From contig NC_026503.1 in the NCBI RefSeq assembly GCF_000182925.2, positions 2,976,001 through 3,040,000 on the forward strand: DNA of 64,000 nucleotides, in the 5' to 3' direction. The position numbers and the translations under genes were made by a program. Below the pieces are notes generated by a model. It ran no database searches and had not been told where the DNA came from. It saw only the letters and a program-made list of their open reading frames with translations. Source of the DNA: Neurospora crassa OR74A (lineage: Eukaryota; Ascomycota; Sordariomycetes; Sordariales; Sordariaceae). Position 1 is the stretch's first letter. Each line of letters begins with the position of its first letter. This document shows positions 21,158 to 32,504 of the stretch, piece by piece.

Positions 21158-24100
21158 ATGGATACCATACACTCCCAAGCTGACGCCGTGCGCAGCGCCG
21201 TCTCTTCGGTGACAACATGTACGCCCGCCATCACAGCTCTTCTCAAGAGCCTGCTTTTACCCAAAGACGATGCCACGGCCGCGGCAGACATAACAATAAC
21301 AACAACAACAACAAAGACAGCGTTGTCAACGAGGCCGCGGTCGAGAGCAAACAACACAGCTACCAAGGCTACCACAGCATCAAAGAAAGATAGCGGACTC
21401 TCGCCCAAGGAAAAGGCGACATTGGCAACACATGTTGTCAACGGAACCCTTCGCGCCCTGAGCGAATATGCAAAGAACCCGCCCACAACCGCGAGACCCC
21501 CAACGCCTACCAAGCGGCCAGCGCCCCAAGAGGAGGAGTTGTTGAGGTCAGCCACGACGAGAAACCCGCTCCAACGATGTAGCTCTACCAACTCGACACC
21601 GTTATCTCCCCTACAGCCTCGTGCCCTGAACAGAGTCACCACTTCCCCGGCCCTCTCGAAGCGCTCTCTCTCGCCAGCCAAGGCCCCGAAACATGACACA
21701 AACCTCCTTGCCACGGTTGAATGCGCTCGTGTTGCCCTGGGCACTCTGCGCCAGTTACACACGTCCAGCAAGCTCACGCTCCCCGAGTTACAGTTAGAGA
21801 CCGGCATGTCTTCTCTAATCGCCAGGCTGATTACGCTAGGACTACACGATCAAGCCCTCAAGGAATTGCGCATCTTGAAGAAGAGATTGGAGACACCGTC
21901 CAGTTCGACAACAGCAACAAAGAAGCCAACCAAGACGACTGCTACCGAACCACCCAAGACGGCGGCGCAAGTGTACACGGAGATTCTCGACTTCGGCCAA
22001 GTGAAATCCTTGGGACCGGCCCTTGCTCTCGTTATCACAACACAAATACAGGCATTGCGCCTCCTATCCGCGAACAAAAAGCCAAATGCGATTGAGGCGG
22101 TCGTTCCTCTCTTGCGCCAGGACCATAGCTCATCACCAACTTCCCTCCTCTTACGATCAGCAATTGAAAAGGGCGCTGATGTTGCCAAGATTGCCCGCCA
22201 GATGGAAACTTTAGCTCAATGCATGATTTCCTTGACCCCCAGCGCATCCAGCAAGGACGACACGCTCAGCATAGAACCGCGGCTTAGTATCTCCCCGGTA
22301 TCCGCCATCGAGCTGCAATGCTTTGCTTTGGAGACGAGATTACAATGGTGGAAGTTGGCCAAACACAAGGCTGATGCGGAAAAGGACATCATCATGCCTC
22401 TCTCTCGGTACATGGGTGCCTTTGTTCGTCGGAGCCAGGAGAGCGGGCGCTCTACCTATGCTACTTGCCTCTCAGTATATACCAGAGTTCGGTCTCAGCT
22501 CGATACGTACGGCGCACAACTGTCCGAAGCATCAAGGACACCTCTCTCTCAGATTTACCAGGTTTTAGCGGTTCTGGCACGAGAGGCAGGAAAGGTGACA
22601 GATGCAGTATCTTGGGCGACGAAGCTCAAAGAAGGGGTCGATGCAAAGGTGGACTCGGTCGCCAAGATATGCTCCATCTCAGCGCAACTATTATCCCTCC
22701 AACTCAAGGACCCGGTAAAGTACTGTCGTGATAACCAGCTTCTCGACGAGGTCGTTGCTGGTCTTTCAGGCCCACTGCGGGGTGATTCCAATGACCTCGA
22801 CGAGTTACTCAATAACGTCTGCTCGGTCAGGAGGGCAGCTATGAAACTTCTGCTTGCTCTGTTGAAAAAAGAAAATGATGGGTTTGCTGATTTTACTTCC
22901 AATTGCCGAGAATCCCTAGAATCGTTCGTCCTTCAATGTCCTCGGTTTTGTCTACGATGGCTCGGTAAACCGCCGGAACCCAAGAGTAGCACGAAGGACT
23001 ACCTCAGATACGAACAACGCCGTCAACTACTCCTACAGTCTATTCAGCATACCCTTGACTCATCATTCATCATCGTCAAGACACGCCTCGAAGAGAAGAG
23101 GTTGGAGTGGGACTTTATGGATTCGATTCTTAATGATTGTCTTTTGCTCTTGGAATACATCGGGGATATGGGCGCTGCCGGCTCGCAGAGCATGTACCAT
23201 GTCAAGATTTCGCACTTCTACTATCTACAGTATAATGTATTACGACAACAATCCACTGACCCCAAAGATGTGGCGCCCTTACGAGCTCTCCGTCGTTCGA
23301 TCGATTGCGTGAAGCACAGGTCGACAGCAGAGAAAGACAAGGCGCAGCTCATCTTGAAGTTGGAACGAATGGCCGAGATGGCTCGGACACTGGGCAGGAA
23401 TGAGCAGGCTCTCACCGCGCTACAGACCATCCGGACGAGTATGCTGGATGACGGGATTCTCGACAGTGTCGTCGGTGCACTGGCGACAGACTCGCCGCTT
23501 ATCGTGTGGCAAAGGGACGAGAAGGCCGAGACTTTATCTCGTGCTCTGGTGGCTGTTGCAAAGATGGAGCATGTCTTCATGGATTGGACAGTAGATCTAC
23601 CAGAAGCTGAACAAGCTGCCGGACTCGAACATCGGTTACACTACATTCTCTTGGGTGGCAATCCAACCATGAGTGGAAGAAAGAGGGAGGAAGTGATTAC
23701 TCTCGAGCACCCTGTCGTGGATGCTTTGCTTCGCATTTATGTCCCGACACGGTATCCCATACGAAGACTCCGAGTGCTGTTGGCGCTCTTGAGCTCTGCC
23801 ATTGGCAACCAGCGAAAGGTACCCGAGTTGCTTGCTATCACTAGGGATGCTACGCAGGTGGAACCGGATAACCTCGGCGAAGATGCTGGACTTGCCCGCT
23901 TTGTGCCGCATATGGGAGCCTTCTATCACTCAATCACAGCTTTGTCGGATGGTTACTCTGATCTTGGAGCGGTTGAACGATGCCTTGAGACGTGGAAATC
24001 GATCGTCAAGACTTGTCAAACCAAAACGGATGTGGAGCGATCAATCAACGATATTCCTGGCCTTCTGGATCACCTGCAGGCCATGGCTGACTTTCTCCGC

Positions 24101-27100
24101 TTGAGCGGTCACGATAACATGGTAGCTATGGTCCTGGAACTGACGGCGGATATTGCCAGACTAGCGGACGGCCCCAGGCTGGAAGACATTGTTCAGCATG
24201 CCTCAACGCTGGCTCTGCAATACACCAATCTGGGGCAATCCATAAAAGCTGAGCAGACCTTCGCCGAGGCACTGCAATATCTCAAGAAACAGGCTAATTT
24301 GCCCGGTGACGCGGTTGCCACCTTCCACCTCTCCTGGACAGAACACTTTATCGCCACCGGTGATCTCACTCAAGCAGAATACCATCTTTCTCAGGCCCGG
24401 GCTGCAGTCGAGGCTGAAGCTATGCCAGGCAAGGTCTCCCGTGCTCGGCGGAAATATCTGGTGGCCTATGCTTCTTATCTTCATTCTCTCGTTACCCAGG
24501 AACGAGGTGAATCCCACCATGCTCTGGTCTACGCCCGAGAAAGCGTCCGCTGCATCTTTCAGGACTGGGTCAAGGTAGAACAGCAGTTAGCAGCAGCAAA
24601 ATCATCCGCCCGTTCCTCAACCGACGACTCAGCCATGTTCAATACCGACGACGCTACCTGTGACCTTTCGGCCACCGGAAAAGAGACGCCTTACCTAGGG
24701 CCGGAGTCGTGGAAGCTCGCCCTCACCCTGTACCGAAACACTCTACGCTTGTCGTCCATCTACGCGCATCTGGGCATGTTCCAAGAGACGATGTACTACG
24801 CGGAGCAGGCACAAAAGATTGCCAATAGCGCCAACTCGGGGATTCTGAAAGCTGGCTGCGCGACCTGGATGGGCTCGGTGTACGTCAAGGCGGCGAACAT
24901 TCCCAAGGCGATGGAAATGTTGCAGGAGGCGGCTAATTTGCTCCCGGAGGAAAGCAATTCGTATTCTTCGGCCGTGCTGGCTTGCCAGATTGGGGCTATG
25001 TGCTTGGATCTGAAGAGCTTTGAGGGCGCCGAGGCGATGATTGGGAGGGCGGAGGCGATTCTAGAAGGGTTGATGGAGGTTAGTGCTGCGTCGGTGTCGG
25101 TTGCTGGGGAGAAGACGGAGAGTGAGGAGAAGGGAACGGCTATGAGGGGACTCAAGGGGCCTGGGGCTGTACGGCAACTATCGAAACCGGTCAAGAGTGT
25201 CCATTCGAGACCTGCGCTTTCGGCGAGACCAAAGGCGGCGACACATGTCTCTGCTTCTCGGTCTGTTGAGGATGCCCAACTTTCGAAACTCAGAGCGGCG
25301 ATTATGGTGCAAAAGGCTACGGCAAAACTGGCGAAGAGGGATTGGAATTCGGCTTTGGCGATGCTTGAAGGTGTCAAAACGCGGTCCAAGAAGTCGTTGT
25401 CTGCAATCATCTCGGACGAGCAGATGATCATTGCGTCCTGTCTGCTGGGCATGAGCATGGAGCAGATGGCCCACGATCCGGTGTTTTCGGTCATCCATGA
25501 TTCCACCATTTCATATCCTGCTGTTTCTGATTCCCAAGGAAAGGATAGAGGTTCTACAGGCCACCCAGCTCTTCTTCAAGAGAGAAAGCGGGTTGCCACT
25601 CAGGTTACCACAGACCAGGAAAAGGCGGAGTACGTGGATAATCTTCGACAAGCCCAGCAATCCCTTCTCGAGGCCCATGCCGTGGCCACAGTCTGTGGCG
25701 ACTCAAGTCTCATTCACAAGATCTCGGTCATGCTGCAGAATGTCGGTCTTCTTCTTTCCGCTACGGCTTCATCCGGGAAGGCCAAAGCATCCGCCTCTTC
25801 TGGACACACTGCCTATTCGGTCGAGCTGGGCCGTAACCTCACATGGCGCAGGGAACGCAAAGCTCTCATGCTGGAGAAGAACGGACCCAAAACTGATGCA
25901 TATAGCTGGCCTAATTTCACGGACCTGCCTGTTGAGCCGCTTGGCCGGATGAGTCTGGGCTTCTCACTGGACCTACAAAAGTTTCAGAGAGACTACATTG
26001 ACATTATCCCGAAGCCTTGGAGTGTGGTGTCCATCTCACTGAGCGACAATAAGCACGATCTGTGCATCACGAAGCTACAGGCGGGCTGCACGCCCTTCGT
26101 TCTTCGACTTCCTCTTGATCGTGCCAGTTCGCGCGATGCAGACAACGAGGTGTTCAACTACCAACAAGGAAGGGCCGAGTTGCTGGAGATTATTCGCCTG
26201 GCCAACGAAACTTGTCACGATGCCAGAGACTTCACTGTCAAGGGCGCCAAGACTGCTTGGTGGGCAGACCGTGAGGCGCTGGATAATCGTATGAAGGATC
26301 TGTTGACGAACATTGAGCAAATCTGGCTCGGCGGCTTCAGGGGTATCTTCAGCCAGCACCAGACCCAAGGCGGCAAGCGGAAGGAGTTGATGAACAAGTT
26401 TGGCGCAACGTTTGAAAACATGTTGGACAAGTATCTCCCCAGCCGGAGACAGGTACACCATCGCGGGAAGAAAGCTGGCGGTGGTCAGGAGCCGCAATCA
26501 GAGAAAGTCACCGTTGATCCTCGCATCCTGGAACTCTTCATCGGTCTCGGCGATACCGGCGACCAAAATGTCGACCTTGACGAGGAACTAACCGACCTGC
26601 TCTACTTTGTCGTTGACATCCTCCAGTTCCACGGCGAACGCAACGCCTACGACGAGATCGACTTTGACTCCATGGTCGTCGAAATGCTGGACGCCCTGCA
26701 CGCCTATCACGCGGCTGTCAACGAACTCGACGGAGGCGGCGACGAGCACGCCCACACCATCCTCATGCTCGACAAGGCTCTGCACGTTTTCCCCTGGGAG
26801 TCTCTCCCGTGTTTACAAAACCTGGCCGTATCCCGCATGCCAAGTCTTGGTTGTCTCCGCCGCGCCATTCTAGACATGAAGACCCCTCGATCTGCTGCTC
26901 AACCCGCAAAGGAAGAAGACGGCGACTCAATAATGTTGGACGCCGACGCCATTCCCCTTGTGTCCACCGGGACATTGTCATCATCACCACAATCTCTTTC
27001 ACACCCGCAAGGCCACCACGCCTCTTCTGTCAAAGGAACCTACATCCTCAACCCCTCCTTCGACCTCCTCACCACCCAAAAGACCTTTAGCCCCCTCCTA

Positions 27101-27715
27101 ACCTCCCACCTCGGCCCATCCCCTCGCACCTGGACATCCATAACCGCCCGCCCGCCCACCGAGTCTGAATTCGCCTCAGCCCTCACCAACTCGGACATCT
27201 TGTTGTATTTCGGCCACGGCTCCGGCGCCCAATACATTCGCGGCCGCACCATCCGTCGCTTATCCCCTCGATGTAATGCCACGGTCCTGCTGATGGGATG
27301 CAGCTCCGCCAAGTTGAACGAGGCAGGCGAAGGGTTTGAAGTCTACGGCCCGGCATGGAATTACATGATGGCGGGTGCGCCGGCGGTGGTGGGGACGCTG
27401 TGGGATATAACGGATCGGGATATTGATCGGTTTACGGGGAGGTTGTTGGAGGACTGGGGGTTGTTTGGACCGGGTGTGTTTAGTAAAACGGAGGAGAAGA
27501 GAGAGGAAGAGAAGCGGAGGAGGAAGGGGAAGGGGTTGGATAAGGCGGATGAGGGTGATATGGAAAAGGAAGAGGGAGAGAAAGAGGAGGAGGGAAAGAA
27601 GGGGAAGAAGAGTTTGGTGGAAGCGGTGGCGAGCGCGAGGGGAGCGTGTCGGTTTCGCTATGTCACTGCGGCTGCTATTGCTGTTTATGGCATTCCTGTT
27701 TATCTTCAGGACTGA
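21158..27715 (+). CDS. Separase (peptidase C50, sister-chromatid separation)
   Basis: One uninterrupted frame of 2185 aa from ATG 21158. The C-terminal peptidase C50 domain carries the catalytic dyad: His2020 in LLYFGHGSGAQY and Cys2048 in VLLMGCSSAKL, followed by NYMMAGAPAVVGTLWDITD and DIDRF. The long N-terminal part is helical with TPR-like repeats, as in fungal Esp1/Cut1/BimB proteins, and the length is in the family range. Separase is held inactive by securin until the APC/C degrades securin; it then cleaves the cohesin kleisin subunit at anaphase onset. A Lys/Glu-rich insert (about 2109-2150) interrupts the C-terminal domain just before the conserved tail AVASARGACRFRYVTAAA. No intron is needed. 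The APC/C subunit cdc27 lies 25 kb away. Confidence 0.96.
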   Translation: MDTIHSQADAVRSAVSSVTTCTPAITALLKSLLLPKDDATAAADITITTTTTKTALSTRPRSRANNTATKATTASKKDSGLSPKEKATLATHVVNGTLRALSEYAKNPPTTARPPTPTKRPAPQEEELLRSATTRNPLQRCSSTNSTPLSPLQPRALNRVTTSPALSKRSLSPAKAPKHDTNLLATVECARVALGTLRQLHTSSKLTLPELQLETGMSSLIARLITLGLHDQALKELRILKKRLETPSSSTTATKKPTKTTATEPPKTAAQVYTEILDFGQVKSLGPALALVITTQIQALRLLSANKKPNAIEAVVPLLRQDHSSSPTSLLLRSAIEKGADVAKIARQMETLAQCMISLTPSASSKDDTLSIEPRLSISPVSAIELQCFALETRLQWWKLAKHKADAEKDIIMPLSRYMGAFVRRSQESGRSTYATCLSVYTRVRSQLDTYGAQLSEASRTPLSQIYQVLAVLAREAGKVTDAVSWATKLKEGVDAKVDSVAKICSISAQLLSLQLKDPVKYCRDNQLLDEVVAGLSGPLRGDSNDLDELLNNVCSVRRAAMKLLLALLKKENDGFADFTSNCRESLESFVLQCPRFCLRWLGKPPEPKSSTKDYLRYEQRRQLLLQSIQHTLDSSFIIVKTRLEEKRLEWDFMDSILNDCLLLLEYIGDMGAAGSQSMYHVKISHFYYLQYNVLRQQSTDPKDVAPLRALRRSIDCVKHRSTAEKDKAQLILKLERMAEMARTLGRNEQALTALQTIRTSMLDDGILDSVVGALATDSPLIVWQRDEKAETLSRALVAVAKMEHVFMDWTVDLPEAEQAAGLEHRLHYILLGGNPTMSGRKREEVITLEHPVVDALLRIYVPTRYPIRRLRVLLALLSSAIGNQRKVPELLAITRDATQVEPDNLGEDAGLARFVPHMGAFYHSITALSDGYSDLGAVERCLETWKSIVKTCQTKTDVERSINDIPGLLDHLQAMADFLRLSGHDNMVAMVLELTADIARLADGPRLEDIVQHASTLALQYTNLGQSIKAEQTFAEALQYLKKQANLPGDAVATFHLSWTEHFIATGDLTQAEYHLSQARAAVEAEAMPGKVSRARRKYLVAYASYLHSLVTQERGESHHALVYARESVRCIFQDWVKVEQQLAAAKSSARSSTDDSAMFNTDDATCDLSATGKETPYLGPESWKLALTLYRNTLRLSSIYAHLGMFQETMYYAEQAQKIANSANSGILKAGCATWMGSVYVKAANIPKAMEMLQEAANLLPEESNSYSSAVLACQIGAMCLDLKSFEGAEAMIGRAEAILEGLMEVSAASVSVAGEKTESEEKGTAMRGLKGPGAVRQLSKPVKSVHSRPALSARPKAATHVSASRSVEDAQLSKLRAAIMVQKATAKLAKRDWNSALAMLEGVKTRSKKSLSAIISDEQMIIASCLLGMSMEQMAHDPVFSVIHDSTISYPAVSDSQGKDRGSTGHPALLQERKRVATQVTTDQEKAEYVDNLRQAQQSLLEAHAVATVCGDSSLIHKISVMLQNVGLLLSATASSGKAKASASSGHTAYSVELGRNLTWRRERKALMLEKNGPKTDAYSWPNFTDLPVEPLGRMSLGFSLDLQKFQRDYIDIIPKPWSVVSISLSDNKHDLCITKLQAGCTPFVLRLPLDRASSRDADNEVFNYQQGRAELLEIIRLANETCHDARDFTVKGAKTAWWADREALDNRMKDLLTNIEQIWLGGFRGIFSQHQTQGGKRKELMNKFGATFENMLDKYLPSRRQVHHRGKKAGGGQEPQSEKVTVDPRILELFIGLGDTGDQNVDLDEELTDLLYFVVDILQFHGERNAYDEIDFDSMVVEMLDALHAYHAAVNELDGGGDEHAHTILMLDKALHVFPWESLPCLQNLAVSRMPSLGCLRRAILDMKTPRSAAQPAKEEDGDSIMLDADAIPLVSTGTLSSSPQSLSHPQGHHASSVKGTYILNPSFDLLTTQKTFSPLLTSHLGPSPRTWTSITARPPTESEFASALTNSDILLYFGHGSGAQYIRGRTIRRLSPRCNATVLLMGCSSAKLNEAGEGFEVYGPAWNYMMAGAPAVVGTLWDITDRDIDRFTGRLLEDWGLFGPGVFSKTEEKREEEKRRRKGKGLDKADEGDMEKEEGEKEEEGKKGKKSLVEAVASARGACRFRYVTAAAIAVYGIPVYLQD

Positions 27716-28371
27716 GAGAAAGGATGAATGGGAGTACGATTTTGGGGTGGGTGGGCTGGGGAAAAGCGATATTGGATGGCGAAGGAAACATATATTAGAT
27801 GCCAGTGTTTGTGCGTTATGGGGGTATGAAAGGCTGTTTTCTTGTCCCTTGGTTCCTAGAAAGGGGGGTTTATGGTTTCTTTTCGTTTTCGTTTTGCTTT
27901 CTCTTGCTTTGTTTGGTCTTTCATTTGCTCATGGATCATGACGACGTGCATTGGGGTTTAGCTAGCTTTGTATAGCCTGCGCGGCGCGGTGTCTTGAGTG
28001 TACTGTTCGGTTATAGAGATATGATTGTGATGAGAAATGGTATGGAAACGAAGATTATGACTTTTTACTTTCGTTCCGTGCTGCTGTGACTGTCATTCTC
28101 AGAATGCAAGTGAGACTAGTTTGCACGTTTCAAATACCACAGGAAACTATGATGTGAACAGAATGATAAATGGATTGAAAATATGTATGTACATGTTAGT
28201 TAGATATGTTCAACGATACGTCAAGTATTTACAGAAGAAGCGAAGAGTCTCCTCTAGAGACAGACAGACACCTTTATCACCAAAAACAGAAGAGACCCAT
28301 CCTACCAACAACCATTTTCTCCTCGCCCCCATTCTCTGAACTCCCTCAAGCTACCTATCACCCTCTGTCAT
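27716..28371. other. Convergent 3' region, separase / cdh-1
   Basis: These 656 bases hold the two 3' UTRs. The sequence becomes AT-richer after 28000. No RNA gene or repeat of note. Confidence 0.6.
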
Positions 28372-31055
28372 CTACACACACTGCCAATACCAATCATTCT
28401 GCTTCTCGCACTTATATGGCGCCTGGCACGTCTGGCTGCCAGTATACGTCGGCCCGCCGCACCAGCCCCACTTGGGAACGGCCTCGTTGGCGGGTTGCGC
28501 CAGGATTTTGGCCGCGGCATGCTCAGCGGCGACGACAATGTAGGCGGTAGGGTTGGTGGTCGGCACACCGGGGAAAATCGAGGCGTCCACCACGTACAGG
28601 TTGTCGGTGCCATAGACGCGCGTGTTGGTGTCGACGACTGCGGTGCCGCCGCTGCGGCCGTCGTCGGTGCCCATCTTGTTGGTGCCCATCCAGTGGTTGG
28701 AGCGGCGGGATTGGTAGGTTACGGGTTGCTGGAGGATACGGAGTTAGTAAGGGGTGAGGTTAAAAGGGAAAGAAGGAGGAGAGACAGCTTACCTTGTCAA
28801 CAAAATCAGCAGCCGTCTGGTTGGCGCTAGGGTAAGCCCAGGTGAGACCCTTGACGTTGGCGAGAGCCTTCTGGAGGTTGACGATACCCTGAACGACAGC
28901 GGCCTTGTCGTTGGGGTCCTTGAGGTACGGGAGGTCAGACACGACGGTGTTGAGGGTAGGGCTGAGGGTCATGCGGCCGCGCGAGGTGGCGCCACGGCCA
29001 AGGTACTGGCTCATGGTCATGGCGTAGCCGTCGGGGGTCTCGAAGCTGCCCTCGACGCGGGCGGTCCAGTGCAGCTGACGGACGATGCCGTCGGCGCCCG
29101 TGATCTCCTCCCAGAACAAGGGGCCAATGTTGGGCGCGGCCTGGGCGAAGATGCCGGAGCGCCCATTGAGGTACAGGTTCATGTCGGTCGTGTTGGGGTT
29201 GTCCCAAGCCTTGTAAAAGTCGTAGAAGGTCACGTTGTTGTGCTGGATGACGGTGTCGGTGTTGGTGTGGTCAACCAGGTTGTGGCCGACGGGGAGGTCA
29301 ATCCAGGACGAGTTGCTGACCATGGTAGGGCCGTCGGCGGAGGCCTTGACCACCTCGAGCTGGTCCTTGGGGCCAATGCCGGAACGGAGAAGGATCTTGG
29401 CGCTGCCGAAGGTGCCGGCGGAAAGAACGACGCGGCCGGTGGTGTTGGTGACGGGGATGATTCCGGAGTAGCCGCCGTTGCGGAAGGCCTCAACCTCCAC
29501 ACCGGTAATGTGGCCGCCCTCACGGATGACGCGCTTGACAGCGGTGTTGAGCCACAGCTTGAAGTTGCTGCGCTTCTTGGCGCTGACGAGGTAAGTCGCT
29601 AGAGGACCGCCACGCTCGCCATTGATGTACATGTATGAGGTGTGGGAGAAAGTGCGGTTCTTCTGCTCGCTGTCCTTGAGGGAATCGACCTCCTTCCAGC
29701 CGCTCGCCTTGAGGCCGTTGGCAAGAACCTCGAAACCCTGCTGAAGGTAGCGCTTTCCATCCTGAGAAGGAGTGGTGGTACCCGGAATGCGGGAGAGGGC
29801 TCTGCTGGTAGCACCGGCGATATCGCTGCCCTTCCAGCCAGAGGGGAAGAGGTAGTCCCAGTCCTTGGTGTAGGGCTTGTACCAGAGACCGGCGTTGATG
29901 GCGGTACCACCGCCGAGCACGCAGCCGGCCATCTGATCGGTATCGGAGCAGGCAATGCCATCCGAGTCTTTCCAGATCTGGTTGCAAAGACCGGGAACAT
30001 CGAAGCGAGTAAGGGATGTATTATTCAGCCACTCGGGCTTCAGAGTACCACCATGCTCACCAGTGGAAGCGAAACCCTTCTCGATGAGCAGCACGCTCTT
30101 ACCGGACTCGCTGAGCTTGTCAGCGACGGGAATACCACCGGCACCACCACCAACGACAATGTAGTCAAAAGAAACGCCAGTGGGAACAGGAGTGGCGGCA
30201 ATACTGGTCGTGACTGGACCACTGCAAGTACCGGTAACGGTCTTGGTGGCCTTGGCAGCCCATGCAGTATAAGAGGGATTGGCAATGTTGCTGTCAAAGG
30301 CAGCTCCCCACTGGCCCATACCGTTGTCATGCTGACTGAGAGTGATCTGGGTAGGGCAAGTCGGGTTGCCGGGAGAGGGGAACGCCTGGACCCAACCGAG
30401 CTGGGCCCCCTTATTGCTGGTAGAAATGCCGCCGGTGACACCGTCTTGGTCCCATGACAAACAGTTCTGGCACCTAAAGACAAGGGTGAAGTGGGTAGCG
30501 TTCACGCTGGACGCGATCTGGGTGATCTTGGCGTCACCAGCGTAGTTCTTGGGCATGGCGTAACCCGTGGCGAACATGAGATTGGTGTAGACTTCTCCGT
30601 CAGAAGGCCAGGCGGTAATGAGTAGATTGTTGGTCATGGCGCCTCTGAGAGAAACACCGCACCAACCGCTATTGGCACCATTCTTGGCGGAGGAGCATTC
30701 CTGATCGTAAAGGTCAGTACAGGAGGACACTGGCTAGTTTTTCTTCCTTTCCCACCAAAACATACCAGATAACCGATGAATTCAGTCGCGTCGGTAGTAA
30801 GAGCATTTGACGGCAGAGCCATACCAACAGTGAAGCCACCTTTGGTCTGGGAATCGGAAGCACTCCATGTGTTGAAGACAATGCCGGTATCAGGATGAGT
30901 GAAGGTCTTGGGAGCGGTTTGGGCGAAGGCGGGCGACAGCACTGAGAATCGCCACGTCAGTATTGTTGAGCGGTATGAGTGGCTCGTTGTGTCATTGTTT
31001 ACTTACATGAAGCCACCGCCGCCAGGCCGCTGAGAAAGGCCGAGGTGGTCCTCAT
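28372..31055 (-). CDS. cdh-1: Cellobiose dehydrogenase, class II (heme AA8 + flavin AA3_1 + CBM1)
   Basis: Four exons, 31055-31007, 30941-30766, 30700-28793 and 28728-28372, joined by introns of 65, 65 and 64 nt, give 829 aa. Exon 1 starts a secretion signal ([16 protein letters not shown], ending near AFAQ). The N-terminal cytochrome b domain includes the likely heme Met in VGMALP and heme His in [15 protein letters not shown] Thr/Pro linker leads to the FAD domain ([14 protein letters not shown]) with catalytic His in SRRSNHWMG and Asn in [10 protein letters not shown]. The last 30 residues are a cellulose-binding CBM1 ([19 protein letters not shown]). The secreted enzyme oxidises cellobiose to the lactone and passes electrons through its heme to lytic polysaccharide monooxygenases. 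It is known to be induced on cellulose. Confidence 0.97.
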
Positions 31056-31148
31056 CTTGTACAGTAAGTTCTAGAAGGCCACTTCACACGGTTGGTGCGC
31101 GATGGGAAGAAAGAAAGAAGGCCATGATGGAGGGTTCCATGGACTCCC

Positions 31149-31154
31149 TATATA
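31149..31154 (-). promoter_or_regulatory. TATA-like box of cdh-1
   Basis: TATATA in an AT-rich patch (CTATATACATAA on the plus strand) lies about 95 bases upstream of the cdh-1 ATG in otherwise GC-rich sequence. Spacing fits a TATA box for a strongly inducible secreted-enzyme gene. Inference from position and composition. Confidence 0.45.
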
Positions 31155-32431
31155 CATAATCTACGGTCTAGGGGGGTACGCGGCCGAAAGCAGAAGTCCT
31201 GATGTTGAGGTGACCGAAAAGGAGTGTTGATGCAAAACTTCCGATAGATGGAAGGGGCGGCAAACCCTGTCCGAAATTGCGGCTTTGGAGGGATGAAGCC
31301 AAGATCTTGCATACCAGCGCAGACCCATGGAATGAGTAGTATGGTTACCTCGCGCTCACCATGATCCAGGGGTTAGAACGAGCAGTTTACGTTTGGGGAT
31401 GTGAACCAGAGCGGAATGAAGGCGAAGAGGAGGCTACCGCATGGTGGGCATCCCCTCTTCGAAACCAGCCAGCCGGTTAGCCAGCGGGAGGGATCATGAT
31501 CGCGGTTGTCTTCCTTGTCAGCGAAGCCAGTCTGGGAAGGTCTTCGATGCCAACCCGTCTTTCCAAAGGCCTAATTAGGTCTATCGACGCGAGCTGGTTT
31601 CCCTTGCCATCAAGATGCGGGTAAAGTCTCCACCCAAGTCAGACGGAATGAAGTCCCAATAGAGGCCAGGAGACATGTTCCGACAATGGTTCCAAGGTAC
31701 TATGGTGAGCACGTCAAGAAGACGGAGCCTGGTGCGGTTGAGGCCGTCTTGCTCCGTTCAGCTCCATTGGGTATAGTTGGTGATGGTTGCAGACCCCGCG
31801 CGCGTCTGCAACAAACGGCAGATTGCTGCAATGGGACTGTAATGTTAGGATGACGAGGGAAAGGGGGGGGCAAGTGACCAGTTAGCGGCCGCTGGAGGAC
31901 AGCCGCCGGTCGGGAAGGCGGATGTCGTCGCGGCCCGGAGGTAACGCCCCCGAATACTTTTTGGGAAACGGCTGACGGCACGGCGGGAGGCTCAATCCAG
32001 GAACCTGGGTCGCTTCAGTTGCTTGGCACCGAGTGGTCACGCAAAGGTCGGCAGTGTTTATTAGCAGGCCCTTGTCATTATGCCCGCCTTTCTAGAATCA
32101 GAGAAGGTAAAAGGGGGTCCTGTTTCGGGACGAACATTGAAGATGATTCCCAGAACAAAACTTGGAAAAGGATCGAATTCGCAACCCGTCACCGACTTGG
32201 CGGCCGAAGTACGCCTTGACTTGTAACAGCCAAGAGAGATGGTGCTACACCCGTGGCAGATGAGATAAAATGAGGAGGGGAGAGCTGGGGAAAAGAGGAC
32301 AGGGCTGACTCCACTGCTGTGAGTGGAAGGGGAAGCCTTGTTGTTTTGAGAAACATGTGAAAAATGCCAAGTCCACGGGATAGGATACAAAAAGTATAGA
32401 ATGTGAAAGAAAAAAAAACAAAAAGTTAAAG

Positions 32432-32504
32432 CGACCCACACGCGACTCGAACGCGCAATCTTCAGAGCCGAAATCTGACGCCTTAGCCATTAGGCCAATG
32501 GGCC
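32432..32504 (-). tRNA. tRNA-Arg (anticodon TCG)
   Basis: The minus strand forms a full 73-nt class I tRNA without intron. The acceptor GGCCCAT pairs with GTGGGTC (one G-T), discriminator G. The D arm is GCCTAATGGCTAAGGC. The anticodon stem TCAGA pairs with TCTGA around loop TTTCGGC, and the T arm is GCGCG-TTCGAGT-CGCGT. The anticodon TCG with U33 and G37 reads CGA arginine codons. Confidence 0.9.

Noticed and set aside
28754-29602. 282-codon plus-strand frame opposite cdh-1
   Set aside because: Shadow of the GC-rich cdh-1 exon 3; repetitive Gly/Val/Asp composition.
30734-30765. A 32-nt intron giving an 840-aa cellobiose dehydrogenase
   Set aside because: Too short for a fungal intron. The next acceptor (ending 30701) gives a 65-nt intron with a CTGAC branch, joins GYL to ECSSAKNG, and gives 829 aa.
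31700-32430. Possible transposon or RIP relic in the cdh-1/P4H gap
   Set aside because: Base composition is GC-balanced, without the TpA excess and CpA depletion expected after RIP, and no terminal repeats or transposase fragments are visible.
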